DNA of 5,781 nucleotides. It comes from Fibrobacter sp. (GTDB lineage Bacteria > Fibrobacterota > Fibrobacteria > Fibrobacterales > Fibrobacteraceae). Positions within the stretch are counted from its first letter, which is position 1; each line of letters starts with the position of its first letter. Under the pieces are notes generated by a model. It saw only the letters and a list, made by a program, of their open reading frames with translations, searched no databases and had not been told where the DNA came from. Below are positions 1 to 4,418 of this stretch, one piece after another. The stretch is taken from contig JAFWRL010000303.1 in the NCBI GenBank assembly GCA_017520105.1, positions 1 through 5,781 of the forward strand, given 5' to 3'. The translations under genes were made by a program, and so were the position numbers.

Positions 1-33
1 CAAAAACGCAAGAGTTTTCCCAAAAATAGGGAG

Positions 34-58
34 ATTCCCGGTCGGAGCCGGGAATGAC
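34..58 (+). repeat. Palindromic repeat, class A (CCCGG stem, RTGAC end)
   Basis: Perfect 8-bp stem ATTCCCGG (34-41) with CCGGGAAT (48-55) around a 6-base loop, followed by GAC. The two outer stem pairs differ from those of the class A copies at 237 and 4316, and pairing is kept on both sides. This suggests that the hairpin, not the linear sequence, is conserved. Confidence 0.75.
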
Positions 59-114
59 AAACAAGACGAATGCCGCATCAGACAGCTCGCTGACTGACAT
101 GGCTGAGTCGCCGA

Positions 115-136
115 GTCATGCACGAAGTGCAATGAC
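115..136 (+). repeat. Palindromic repeat, class C (GTCATGC...GCAATGAC)
   Basis: Near-perfect palindrome: GTCAT (115-119) pairs with ATGAC (132-136), and GCAC (120-123) pairs with GTGC (127-130). The loop is GAA and A131 is bulged. The copy at 374-395 has the same plan and loop but a GCTC/GAGC inner stem. Both copies have an ACT...GAGT pair of short arms just upstream (about 91-108 and 340-355), so the full element may be longer, about 50 to 60 bp. Confidence 0.7.
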
Positions 137-145
137 AAGAAGGTA

Positions 146-170
146 ATCCCGGAACAGTGTCCAGGGTGAC
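146..170 (+). repeat. Palindromic repeat, class A, degenerate copy
   Basis: This resembles the class A copies at 237 and 4316 but is decayed. Arms 146-153 and 160-167 pair with one C-A mismatch (150/163) and one T-G wobble (147/166). The loop is one base longer than usual. It ends in GTGAC and is probably an older copy. Confidence 0.6.
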
Positions 171-194
171 AAAGGCAATAAGTTCTGTCACTGG

Positions 195-222
195 ATCCTT
201 CACGCTTCGCGTTCAGGATGAC
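195..222 (+). repeat. Palindromic repeat, class B (ATCCT/AGGAT, TC-TC internal loop)
   Basis: Outer stem ATCCT (195-199) pairs with AGGAT (215-219). A symmetric TC/TC internal loop follows (200-201 and 213-214). The inner stem is ACGC (202-205) with GCGT (209-212), and the loop is TTC. The unit ends in GAC. The same plan recurs at 286-317 and 2071-2098 with different inner stems. Confidence 0.75.
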
Positions 223-236
223 GCGCAAGGATGGCG

Positions 237-260
237 ACCCCGGAACAAGTCCGGGGTGAC
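237..260 (+). repeat. Palindromic repeat, class A (ACCCCGGA stem)
   Basis: Perfect 8-bp stem ACCCCGGA (237-244) with TCCGGGGT (250-257), a 5-base loop, then GAC. It matches the copy at 4316-4339 except for a T-to-C change at stem position 2 and the compensating A-to-G change on the other arm. Confidence 0.75.
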
Positions 261-285
261 AAGCACTCAAAAAACAAAGCACAGG

Positions 286-317
286 ATTCTTCGTGGCTAT
301 TCGCCACTCAGAATGAC
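286..317 (+). repeat. Palindromic repeat, class B (GTGGC inner stem)
   Basis: Outer stem ATTCT (286-290) with AGAAT (310-314), TC/TC internal loop (291-292 and 308-309), inner stem GTGGC (293-297) with GCCAC (303-307), 5-base loop, then GAC. Both stems differ from the copies at 195 and 2071 but remain fully paired. Confidence 0.75.
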
Positions 318-373
318 GTGCAAGGAAATCAAGCGAGAGGCCACTCGTGGACTCGCATTTGAGTTCCGCAGTA

Positions 374-395
374 GTCATGCTCGAAGAGCAATGAC
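374..395 (+). repeat. Palindromic repeat, class C, second copy
   Basis: Same plan as 115-136: GTCAT (374-378) with ATGAC (391-395), inner stem GCTC (379-382) with GAGC (386-389), loop GAA, bulged A390. The inner-stem base that differs from the first copy is changed on both arms, so pairing is kept. It is followed by the shared GTGCAAGGA tail. Confidence 0.7.
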
Positions 396-449
396 GTGCA
401 AGGAAAACCTACCACATCTATAGGTTAAACCAGAATTGGGGACATTTCC

Positions 450-481
450 TTTGGAATCGCTCCCACATTTTACTATCTTTG
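450..481 (+). promoter_or_regulatory. Putative distal promoter of sufB (TTTG-N20-TATCTTTG)
   Basis: TTTG at 450-453, a 20-base spacer and TATCTTTG at 474-481 fit the -33/-7 consensus TTTG...TAnnTTTG known for the primary sigma factor of Bacteroidota. The start would fall near 485-488, about 105 bases before the sufB ATG. The -7 box and its right flank (TATCTTTGCACTC) match those of the proximal promoter in 12 of 13 bases. This is an inference from motif and spacing only. Confidence 0.5.
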
Positions 482-498
482 CACTCCTGAAGAGTGCA
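480..498 (+). other. Small hairpin at the start of the distal sufB leader
   Basis: Perfect 7-bp stem TGCACTC (480-486) with GAGTGCA (492-498) and loop CTGAA. It overlaps the end of the distal -7 box, so it would form in DNA or at the very 5' end of that transcript. There is no T-run after it, so it is not a terminator. Confidence 0.5.
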
Positions 499-523
499 TA
501 CAGCACGGCTCGGTCATGACAAT

Positions 524-539
524 TCAATCTAGCGATTGA
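524..539. promoter_or_regulatory. Inverted repeat abutting the sufB promoter, candidate operator
   Basis: TCAATC and GATTGA are perfect 6-base arms around TAGC. They end exactly where the TTG of the proximal promoter begins (540). It can also be read as CAAT-N6-ATTG, a layout like the CAAC-N6-GTTG site of cyanobacterial SufR. The resemblance is loose and no regulator gene is in the window. The position suits control of sufB, but the protein that binds is unknown. Confidence 0.4.
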
Positions 540-570
540 TTGTCGCGACTCTCGCCTTAAGCTATATTTG
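540..570 (+). promoter_or_regulatory. Putative proximal promoter of sufB (TTG-N20-TATATTTG)
   Basis: TTG at 540-542 lies 20 bases before TATATTTG (563-570), the same spacing as the distal promoter. It also reads as a sigma-70-like pair, TTGTCG (540-545), 17 bases, TATATT (563-568). The start would be near 574-576, giving a leader of about 20 bases. The bases before the ATG (GCGGGTTAAAA) hold no strong Shine-Dalgarno site, which is common in this part of the tree. Confidence 0.6.
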
Positions 571-593
571 CACTCGTTTAAAGCGGGTTAAAA

Positions 594-2009
594 ATGAGCG
601 AAAATTACAAATACGGATTTGTCACTGATATTGAAAACGAAGCCTTCGAAAAAGGTCTTAACGAGGATATCATCCGCAGGGCGTCAGCGCTTCGCGGCGA
701 ACCGCAATTTATGCTCGATTTTCGCTTGAAGGCTTACGAAAAGCTCAAGACGATGGAACAGCCCAACTGGGGCGAGCTCCACTTCAATCCTGTCGATTTG
801 CAGGACATCGTCTATTACTCCGCACCGAAGACCAAGAAGAGCCACGAAAAAATCGAAGATGTCGATCCGGAGCTCTTGGCCACCTTCGAAAAGCTCGGCA
901 TCCCGCTGGACGAACAGAAGCGTCTCGCAAACGTTGCCGTCGATGCCGTGTTCGATTCCGTCAGCATTTACACAAGCCACAAGAAGAAGCTCACGGAAAT
1001 GGGCATCATCTTCTGCTCGATTAGCGACGCTATCAAAGAATACCCGGAACTCATCGAAGAATATCTCGGTAGCGTAGTCCCCGCTGGCGACAACTACTTT
1101 GCGGCCCTCAACAGCGCAGTCTTTGGCGACGGAAGCTTCGTCTATATTCCCCCTGGAGTCAAGTGCCCCATGGACCTTTCCACCTACTTCCGCATCAACA
1201 ACAAAGAAGCAGGCCAGTTCGAACGCACATTGATTATCGCCGATGACGATGCGAGCGTGAGCTACCTCGAAGGCTGCACCGCGCCTGAGTTTAGCAGCAA
1301 GCAGTTGCACAGCGCTATCGTGGAACTCGTGGCCAAAGACAACGCCAGCATCAAGTATTCCACCGTGCAGAACTGGTACGCGGGCGACCGCGAAACAGGC
1401 GCAGGCGGGGTCTATAACTTCGTCACGAAGCGTGGCAAGTGCGCAGGCAAGAACAGCCGCATCAGCTGGACGCAGGTCGAAACGGGTTCCGCCATCACGT
1501 GGAAGTACCCGAGCTGCATCTTGCAGGGCGACAACTCCGTCGGTGAATTCTACAGCGTGGCTCTCACGAACGGTCACATGCAGGCAGACACCGGCACAAA
1601 GATGATCCACATCGGCAAGAATACCAAGAGTACGATTATCTCAAAGGGCATCAGCGCAGACTACTCCAGCAACGCCTACCGTGGCGAGGTGAGCATCCGC
1701 AAGTCCGCTACAGGCGCCCGCAACTACACTCAGTGCGACAGCATGCTCGTCGGTACCAAGAGCGCTGCCCACACATTCCCCTACATCACGGTCGCAAACG
1801 CGAGCGCCCAGACCGAGCACGAAGCGACCACAAGCCGCATCAGTGAAGATCAGTTGTTCTATTTCGAGAGCCGCGGTATCAAGCGCGAAGACGCCATACA
1901 AGCGATGGTGGGCGGATTCTGCAAAGACGTGTTCAAGGAACTCCCGGGCGAGTTTGCCACTGAAGCGCGCCAACTGCTTACGCTCAAGCTCGAACACAGC
2001 GTCGGATAA
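594..2009 (+). CDS. sufB: Fe-S cluster assembly scaffold protein SufB
   Basis: SufB is the cytosolic scaffold on which the SUF system builds iron-sulfur clusters, normally as a SufBC2D complex with the ATPase SufC and its paralogue SufD. The 471 residues match the usual family length (E. coli SufB is about 495). The N-terminal helical part opens with KYGFVTDIE, a typical SufB start that supports this ATG. The beta-helix core carries EGCTAP (Cys228). The C-terminal part has NYTQCDS (Cys381) and EHEATTS (Glu410). These two are 29 residues apart, as are Cys405 and Glu434 in E. coli, which are needed for cluster building. The end LKLEHSVG is typical. The gene stands alone: repeats lie upstream, and a terminator and a convergent gene lie downstream. 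sufC and sufD must be elsewhere. Codon use resembles the neighbours. Identification is very secure. Confidence 0.97.
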   Translation: MSENYKYGFVTDIENEAFEKGLNEDIIRRASALRGEPQFMLDFRLKAYEKLKTMEQPNWGELHFNPVDLQDIVYYSAPKTKKSHEKIEDVDPELLATFEKLGIPLDEQKRLANVAVDAVFDSVSIYTSHKKKLTEMGIIFCSISDAIKEYPELIEEYLGSVVPAGDNYFAALNSAVFGDGSFVYIPPGVKCPMDLSTYFRINNKEAGQFERTLIIADDDASVSYLEGCTAPEFSSKQLHSAIVELVAKDNASIKYSTVQNWYAGDRETGAGGVYNFVTKRGKCAGKNSRISWTQVETGSAITWKYPSCILQGDNSVGEFYSVALTNGHMQADTGTKMIHIGKNTKSTIISKGISADYSSNAYRGEVSIRKSATGARNYTQCDSMLVGTKSAAHTFPYITVANASAQTEHEATTSRISEDQLFYFESRGIKREDAIQAMVGGFCKDVFKELPGEFATEARQLLTLKLEHSVG

Positions 2010-2025
2010 GGCGGTCTGACACCCC

Positions 2026-2046
2026 CTAATCTCTAACCTCTAAGCC
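2026..2046 (+). repeat. Imperfect 7-bp tandem repeat (CTAANCY type) after sufB
   Basis: Three units in register: CTAATCT (2026-2032), CTAACCT (2033-2039) and CTAAGCC (2040-2046). CTAA is constant and the other three positions drift. The start of thrH has a CTAA repeat with the same period. It begins 16 bases after the sufB stop. Confidence 0.55.
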
Positions 2047-2070
2047 ATTGCTTACTGGAACTATGACTGG

Positions 2071-2098
2071 ATCCTTCGGGGAAACCCCTCAGGATGAC
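2071..2098 (+). repeat. Palindromic repeat, class B (GGGG inner stem)
   Basis: Outer stem ATCCT (2071-2075) with AGGAT (2091-2095), TC/TC internal loop (2076-2077 and 2089-2090), inner stem GGGG (2078-2081) with CCCC (2085-2088), loop AAA, then GAC. Same plan and orientation as 195-222, with a wholly different inner stem. It lies 61 bases after sufB. Confidence 0.75.
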
Positions 2099-2144
2099 GT
2101 TCCTACAACCTAATAACAATCGTGGACTTTTTATTCAAAAAGGA

Positions 2145-2174
2145 AAGGGTCGGAAATCTTAGTTTCCGACCCTT
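2145..2174 (+). terminator. 12-bp hairpin, probable sufB terminator
   Basis: Perfect 12-bp stem AAGGGTCGGAAA (2145-2156) with TTTCCGACCCTT (2163-2174) around TCTTAG. On the + strand it is followed by only a weak U-tract (TTATT). On the - strand the exit is T-richer (TTTCCTTTTTG). It probably ends sufB and may also stop transcripts from the convergent gene. Confidence 0.6.
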
Positions 2175-2325
2175 ATTGGTGTATATGGAGTACCTTATAT
2201 ATAGTTATTTTAAGTGTGCGAAAGTATATTTTTTTATGTTTTTAAAAAAAATTTTTAAATTGTCACAAAAATCAATCTATGTACTTTCAACAACAAACTA
2301 ATCAACAATATATAAACTAGATATA
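2175..2325. other. AT-rich spacer between two hairpins, no gene seen
   Basis: About 150 bases, strongly AT-rich, with runs such as TTTTTTTATG and AAAAAAAATTTTT near 2230-2260. No frame of useful length, no clear TAnnTTTG box and no structured RNA that I recognise. A small RNA ending in either hairpin cannot be ruled out from sequence alone. Confidence 0.5.
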
Positions 2326-2353
2326 AAAAGTTCCTGTAAAAACAGGAACTTTT
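2326..2353. terminator. Bidirectional terminator between sufB and the DJ-1 gene
   Basis: Perfect 12-bp stem AAAAGTTCCTGT (2326-2337) with ACAGGAACTTTT (2342-2353) and an AAAA loop. The A-run before it and T-run after it give a U-tract in both directions (TTTTCTT on +, TTTTTATAT on -). It lies 78 bases beyond the stop of the - strand DJ-1 gene and is the likely terminator of that gene. Confidence 0.75.
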
Positions 2354-2431
2354 CTTACAAAAAGCATACAAGTTATACTATGCTTGTTAAAACGAAATTC
2401 TAACAAAAAACTTTAGGACTAAAAAATTTTT

Positions 2432-2977
2432 TTAGCGAGCAACTATTTGCTTTCGAATTTTTTGCGCAAGTTCCGCACCACCAAGCAGGGCAATGCACTC
2501 AAAGGCGAATTCCTCGGCGGTTCCGGCTCCGCGGCTCGTGACGATATTGCCGTCCACCACCACGCGGTCTTCCACGAACTTATTGCAGACCAGTTCAACT
2601 TCGCAACCCGGGAAGCATGTCGCCGTGCGATCCACGAGAAGCCCGGCCTTGCTCAGCACGAGCGGGGCCGCGCAGATAGCGAAAATCCACTTGTTCTTGT
2701 CGTTGAAGTCGCAAACGACGCGTTCCACGTCGGCAGATGCCTTGAGGCGCTGCACGCCCGGACCGCCCCCCGGCAGGAGAACGGCATCGAACTTTGCGGT
2801 ATCGGCACCCGAAAGTGCAAAATCGGTCGCAATCTTGAGCCCGTGCGCCCCCGTCACGAACGAATCGCCCGAAATACTCGCGAGCGCGACTTCGAAGCCA
2901 GCCCTCTGGAAGTAATCGAACGGAGTGACGAACTCGGTTTCTTCGAAGCCATCGGCCATAAGGAAAAGAATCTGCAT
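2432..2977 (-). CDS. DJ-1/PfpI (ThiJ/YajL) family protein
   Basis: A single-domain cytosolic protein of 181 residues, the normal length for the DJ-1/YajL branch of the PfpI superfamily. Visible hallmarks are the N-terminal strand and acidic turn MADGFEETE, where Glu15 matches Glu18 of human DJ-1, then LLPGGGPG (68-75), and the nucleophile elbow AICAAP with the reactive Cys102. SRGAGTAEEFAFE (148-160) is the usual C-terminal signature. Where human DJ-1 has His126, this protein has Cys121 in ATCFPG, which is common in bacterial members. Relatives are described as oxidative-stress chaperones or glyoxalase/deglycase-like enzymes. The last activity is disputed and the substrate here is unknown. 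The start has a Shine-Dalgarno-like GAGG six bases upstream. Convergent with sufB, divergent from hslO, so monocistronic. Confidence 0.92.
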   Translation of the reverse strand: MQILFLMADGFEETEFVTPFDYFQRAGFEVALASISGDSFVTGAHGLKIATDFALSGADTAKFDAVLLPGGGPGVQRLKASADVERVVCDFNDKNKWIFAICAAPLVLSKAGLLVDRTATCFPGCEVELVCNKFVEDRVVVDGNIVTSRGAGTAEEFAFECIALLGGAELAQKIRKQIVAR

Positions 2978-3004
2978 ATTGTACCTCGTTTTTTAACGAA
3001 TATA
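2978..3004 (-). promoter_or_regulatory. Putative -7 box and ribosome binding site of the DJ-1 gene
   Basis: On the - strand TATATTCG (3004-2997) is one base from TAnnTTTG. GAGG (2987-2984) lies six bases before the ATG, the best Shine-Dalgarno match in the window. No good -33 TTG is found at the expected distance, so the promoter part is weak. The start would be near 2993, giving a leader of about 16 bases. Confidence 0.4.
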
Positions 3005-3093
3005 ATAAATTAAAAACGCATTCTCTTAAATGGACTTCGCTATTCGTTCTGCTATCGCCCCTATTTTTTCATACGATATTATACGACAAAGCA

Positions 3094-3121
3094 TATCGGT
3101 AAACTTTCCATATTTCCGATA
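3094..3121. other. Hairpin in the divergent control region
   Basis: TATCGG plus AAA (3094-3103, with T3100 bulged) pairs with TTTCCGATA (3113-3121), giving about 9 bp with a loop of about 9 bases. There is no T-run on the + side. It may be an operator or a leader structure. Function unknown. Confidence 0.35.
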
Positions 3122-3160
3122 AAGTAGATTAAAAGTAAAGTAAGCGGTTATTAAAACCCT

Positions 3161-3185
3161 TGATACAACTCCTACTTAGGTATCA
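3161..3185. promoter_or_regulatory. Inverted repeat TGATAC-N13-GTATCA, candidate protein-binding site
   Basis: Perfect 6-base arms TGATAC (3161-3166) and GTATCA (3180-3185) with 13 bases between them, about 140 bases before hslO. Arm length and position would suit a dimeric regulator, but a 6-base match can arise by chance and no regulator is nearby. Confidence 0.25.
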
Positions 3186-3312
3186 GCCGTTTCAGATTAT
3201 TGTACAAGAAATTATTCTCTCGCCTAACATAATATTTGCATTTTCCACCCATTTCCATGATTTTTCACGCCAAGTAGAAAGGGTCAACGCTTTTCTCCTG
3301 GCTTCTTTTTAC

Positions 3313-3320
3313 TAAATTTG
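3313..3320 (+). promoter_or_regulatory. Putative -7 box of hslO, implying a leaderless or near-leaderless mRNA
   Basis: TAAATTTG fits TAnnTTTG exactly and ends five bases before the hslO ATG at 3326. In Bacteroidota the start lies a few bases after this box, which here is at or next to the start codon. The -33 element is weak (TTTT near 3291-3294, 18 bases away). No Shine-Dalgarno site lies before the ATG, which agrees with leaderless translation. Confidence 0.45.
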
Positions 3321-3325
3321 CGACC

Positions 3326-4231
3326 ATGAACTTCAAAGATAGAATCATCCGCGCGACGGGCAAAAAAACGCCATTTCGCCTTATCGTGACCGATTTGACA
3401 GCGACCATGAACGAAATAGGCCGCCATCATAACGCCAAGGGATTTGCTCTCAAGCTACTTGCCGAAAACTCCATTGCAAGCGTATTCCTCAGCGCAGGGC
3501 TGAAGTTTGCCGGGACAGTCTCGCTCACCACCTCGTTCGGTGGCGAAATCACGAAAATTCAAACCGATTCTACGCCGATGGGTCTTGTTCGTGCGATGAT
3601 TCCGCAGGCAGAACTTCAGGCCATCGGGGCAAACGAGCCCGCCCTCGTCCCGCAGCACGTAAGCGTCGTGAAGCTGAACGAACATGGCAAGCGCGTCCAC
3701 GAAAGCATCATCGAAGCGCCCTCCGTTTCGATGGGACAGAACCTCGCGATGTATCTGCTCCAATCCGAACAAATCCGTTCTGCGGTGGGTATCGAGGCAC
3801 AATTCAACATGCAGGATCCGAGCAAGCTGGACTATGCAGCCGGTTTCTACATCGAAGCGTTCCCCGACCTCGAAGAGAAGGATATCAACCTGATCGAAGT
3901 CATCGTGCAGAATCTCCCGAAATTCCGCGACATGTACAAGGCGGACAAAGGATTCGACCTCGACGAACTTTTGGACCAGCTCCGCGGCCCCTACGATATC
4001 GACATCGTTCGCGAAATTGACCCGAAGCCGTTCTGCCCATGCAGTAAAGACCGCATGCTCGCGACACTTGCAACACTCCCGCTGAAGGATTTGCAGGAAC
4101 TGAGCAGCGAGAACAAGGACTTGAACGTCGTCTGCGACTTCTGCCGCACAAGCTATACGATTACGCCAGCCGACATGCAGGAGATTATAGACGAAAGACG
4201 AAAGACGAAAGACGAGAGAAATGGGCTTTGA
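3326..4231 (+). CDS. hslO: Redox-regulated holdase chaperone Hsp33
   Basis: Hsp33 is a cytosolic chaperone that is inactive when reduced with bound zinc. Oxidation of its cysteines and unfolding of its linker switch it on, so that it holds unfolding proteins during oxidative stress. The 301 residues compare with 292 in E. coli. The N-terminal domain starts at the family position, and LLAENSIASVFLSAGLKFAG (44-63) is a typical core segment. Zinc ligands are Cys237-x-Cys239 (FCPCS) and Cys270-x-x-Cys273 (VCDFC). The 31-residue step between the pairs equals that of E. coli (234 to 265). Residues 289-301 are odd: they are encoded by a 7-bp tandem repeat and an intergenic repeat, which give a charged tail starting DERRKTK and supply the stop codon. 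The core fold is intact, so the protein should work. thrH follows after 185 bases without a clear terminator. Confidence 0.95.
   Translation: MNFKDRIIRATGKKTPFRLIVTDLTATMNEIGRHHNAKGFALKLLAENSIASVFLSAGLKFAGTVSLTTSFGGEITKIQTDSTPMGLVRAMIPQAELQAIGANEPALVPQHVSVVKLNEHGKRVHESIIEAPSVSMGQNLAMYLLQSEQIRSAVGIEAQFNMQDPSKLDYAAGFYIEAFPDLEEKDINLIEVIVQNLPKFRDMYKADKGFDLDELLDQLRGPYDIDIVREIDPKPFCPCSKDRMLATLATLPLKDLQELSSENKDLNVVCDFCRTSYTITPADMQEIIDERRKTKDERNGL
4190..4217 (+). repeat. 7-bp tandem repeat GACGAAA inside the 3' end of hslO
   Basis: Three perfect GACGAAA units (4190-4210) and a fourth, GACGAGA (4211-4217). Since 7 is not a multiple of 3, three units encode DERRKTK before the reading repeats. Gain or loss of one unit would shift the frame and change the C-terminal tail and stop of Hsp33 without touching the zinc site. 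Confidence 0.85.
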
Positions 4232-4270
4232 GCGATGGGGGCGCTTGCTACGCAAGCTTTGAGCTATGGG
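4225..4270 (+). repeat. Paired direct repeat GCTTTGAGCKATGGG with hairpin, after hslO
   Basis: Copies at 4225-4239 and 4256-4270 match in 14 of 15 bases, with a period of 31. Between them is a hairpin, GCTTGC (4243-4248) with GCAAGC (4252-4257), loop TAC. The TGA stop of hslO (4229-4231) lies inside the first copy. A related pair follows thrH at 5048-5091. Confidence 0.7.
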
Positions 4271-4315
4271 CAAAAGCAACAAGAAACGAATCTGCAAAGA
4301 AATCCGCGTAAGAAG

Positions 4316-4339
4316 ATCCCGGAACAAGTCCGGGATGAC
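4316..4339 (+). repeat. Palindromic repeat, class A, best-preserved copy
   Basis: Perfect 8-bp stem ATCCCGGA (4316-4323) with TCCGGGAT (4329-4336), loop ACAAG, then GAC. Same orientation as the copies upstream of sufB. There is no U-tract, so it is not an intrinsic terminator. It lies between hslO and thrH. Confidence 0.8.
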
Positions 4340-4391
4340 AACGTAAGCACCCATCCCCCAAAGCGAAGCGACCCCAAACCTCATACTTTAT

Positions 4392-4418
4392 CACTAACCA
4401 CTAACCACTAATCACTAT
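4392..4418 (+). repeat. 7-bp tandem repeat CACTAAC running into the thrH start codon
   Basis: CACTAAC at 4392-4398 and 4399-4405, CACTAAT at 4406-4412, then CACTATG from 4413. The ATG of this last unit (4417-4419) is the thrH start. The repeat fills the place of a ribosome binding site and contains no purine-rich Shine-Dalgarno sequence. Similar heptamer repeats occur in cyanobacterial genomes (general knowledge). Confidence 0.8.

Larger units (their letters stand above)
1..449. other. Gene-free region packed with short palindromic repeats
   Basis: No credible gene lies here. The region is a mosaic of at least seven short palindromes, listed separately, belonging to three sequence classes. 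All point the same way and all end in RTGAC on the + strand. Three are followed by a shared tail ATGACGYGCAAGGA (near 218-231, 313-326 and 391-404). An open frame at 157-423 only translates these repeats. Dispersed palindromes beginning GTCAT on one strand occur between genes in many bacterial phyla (general knowledge). No transposase gene is seen here. Confidence 0.8.
3005..3325. other. Divergent intergenic region between the DJ-1 gene and hslO
   Basis: No supported gene. A 30-codon frame at 3030-3122 has no ribosome binding site and overlaps a hairpin. The region holds that hairpin (3094-3121), an inverted repeat (3161-3185), an AT-rich TAATATTTG box at 3230-3238 that misses the TAnnTTTG spacing by one base, and the better hslO box at 3313-3320. 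None of the RTGAC palindromes occur here, in contrast to the sufB upstream region. Confidence 0.6.

Noticed and set aside
1..420. Possible CRISPR array
   Set aside because: The repeats are of three classes with irregular spacing and are internally palindromic. There is no constant repeat and spacer length.
157..423. 88-codon open frame on the + strand
   Set aside because: It only translates four or five of the RTGAC palindromes and their tails. It has no ribosome binding site and no protein-like composition.
450..593. Possible riboswitch in the sufB leader
   Set aside because: Only one 7-bp hairpin and an inverted repeat are present. No conserved aptamer core is recognisable.
684..1610. 308-codon open frame on the - strand
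   Set aside because: It is antisense to sufB, which is unmistakable. It arises from the codon bias of that gene.
2447..3013. 188-codon open frame on the + strand
   Set aside because: It is antisense to the DJ-1 family gene, whose motifs (AICAAP, LLPGGGPG) are on the other strand.
3030..3122. 30-codon frame starting ATGGACTTCGCT
   Set aside because: It has no ribosome binding site or promoter at a fitting distance, overlaps a hairpin and resembles no protein I know.
4316..4339. Possible terminator between hslO and thrH
   Set aside because: The hairpin is perfect but has no T-run on either side, and it belongs to the dispersed class A repeat.
3455..4384. 309-codon open frame on the - strand
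   Set aside because: It is antisense to hslO, and its upstream part translates the class A palindrome and nearby repeats.
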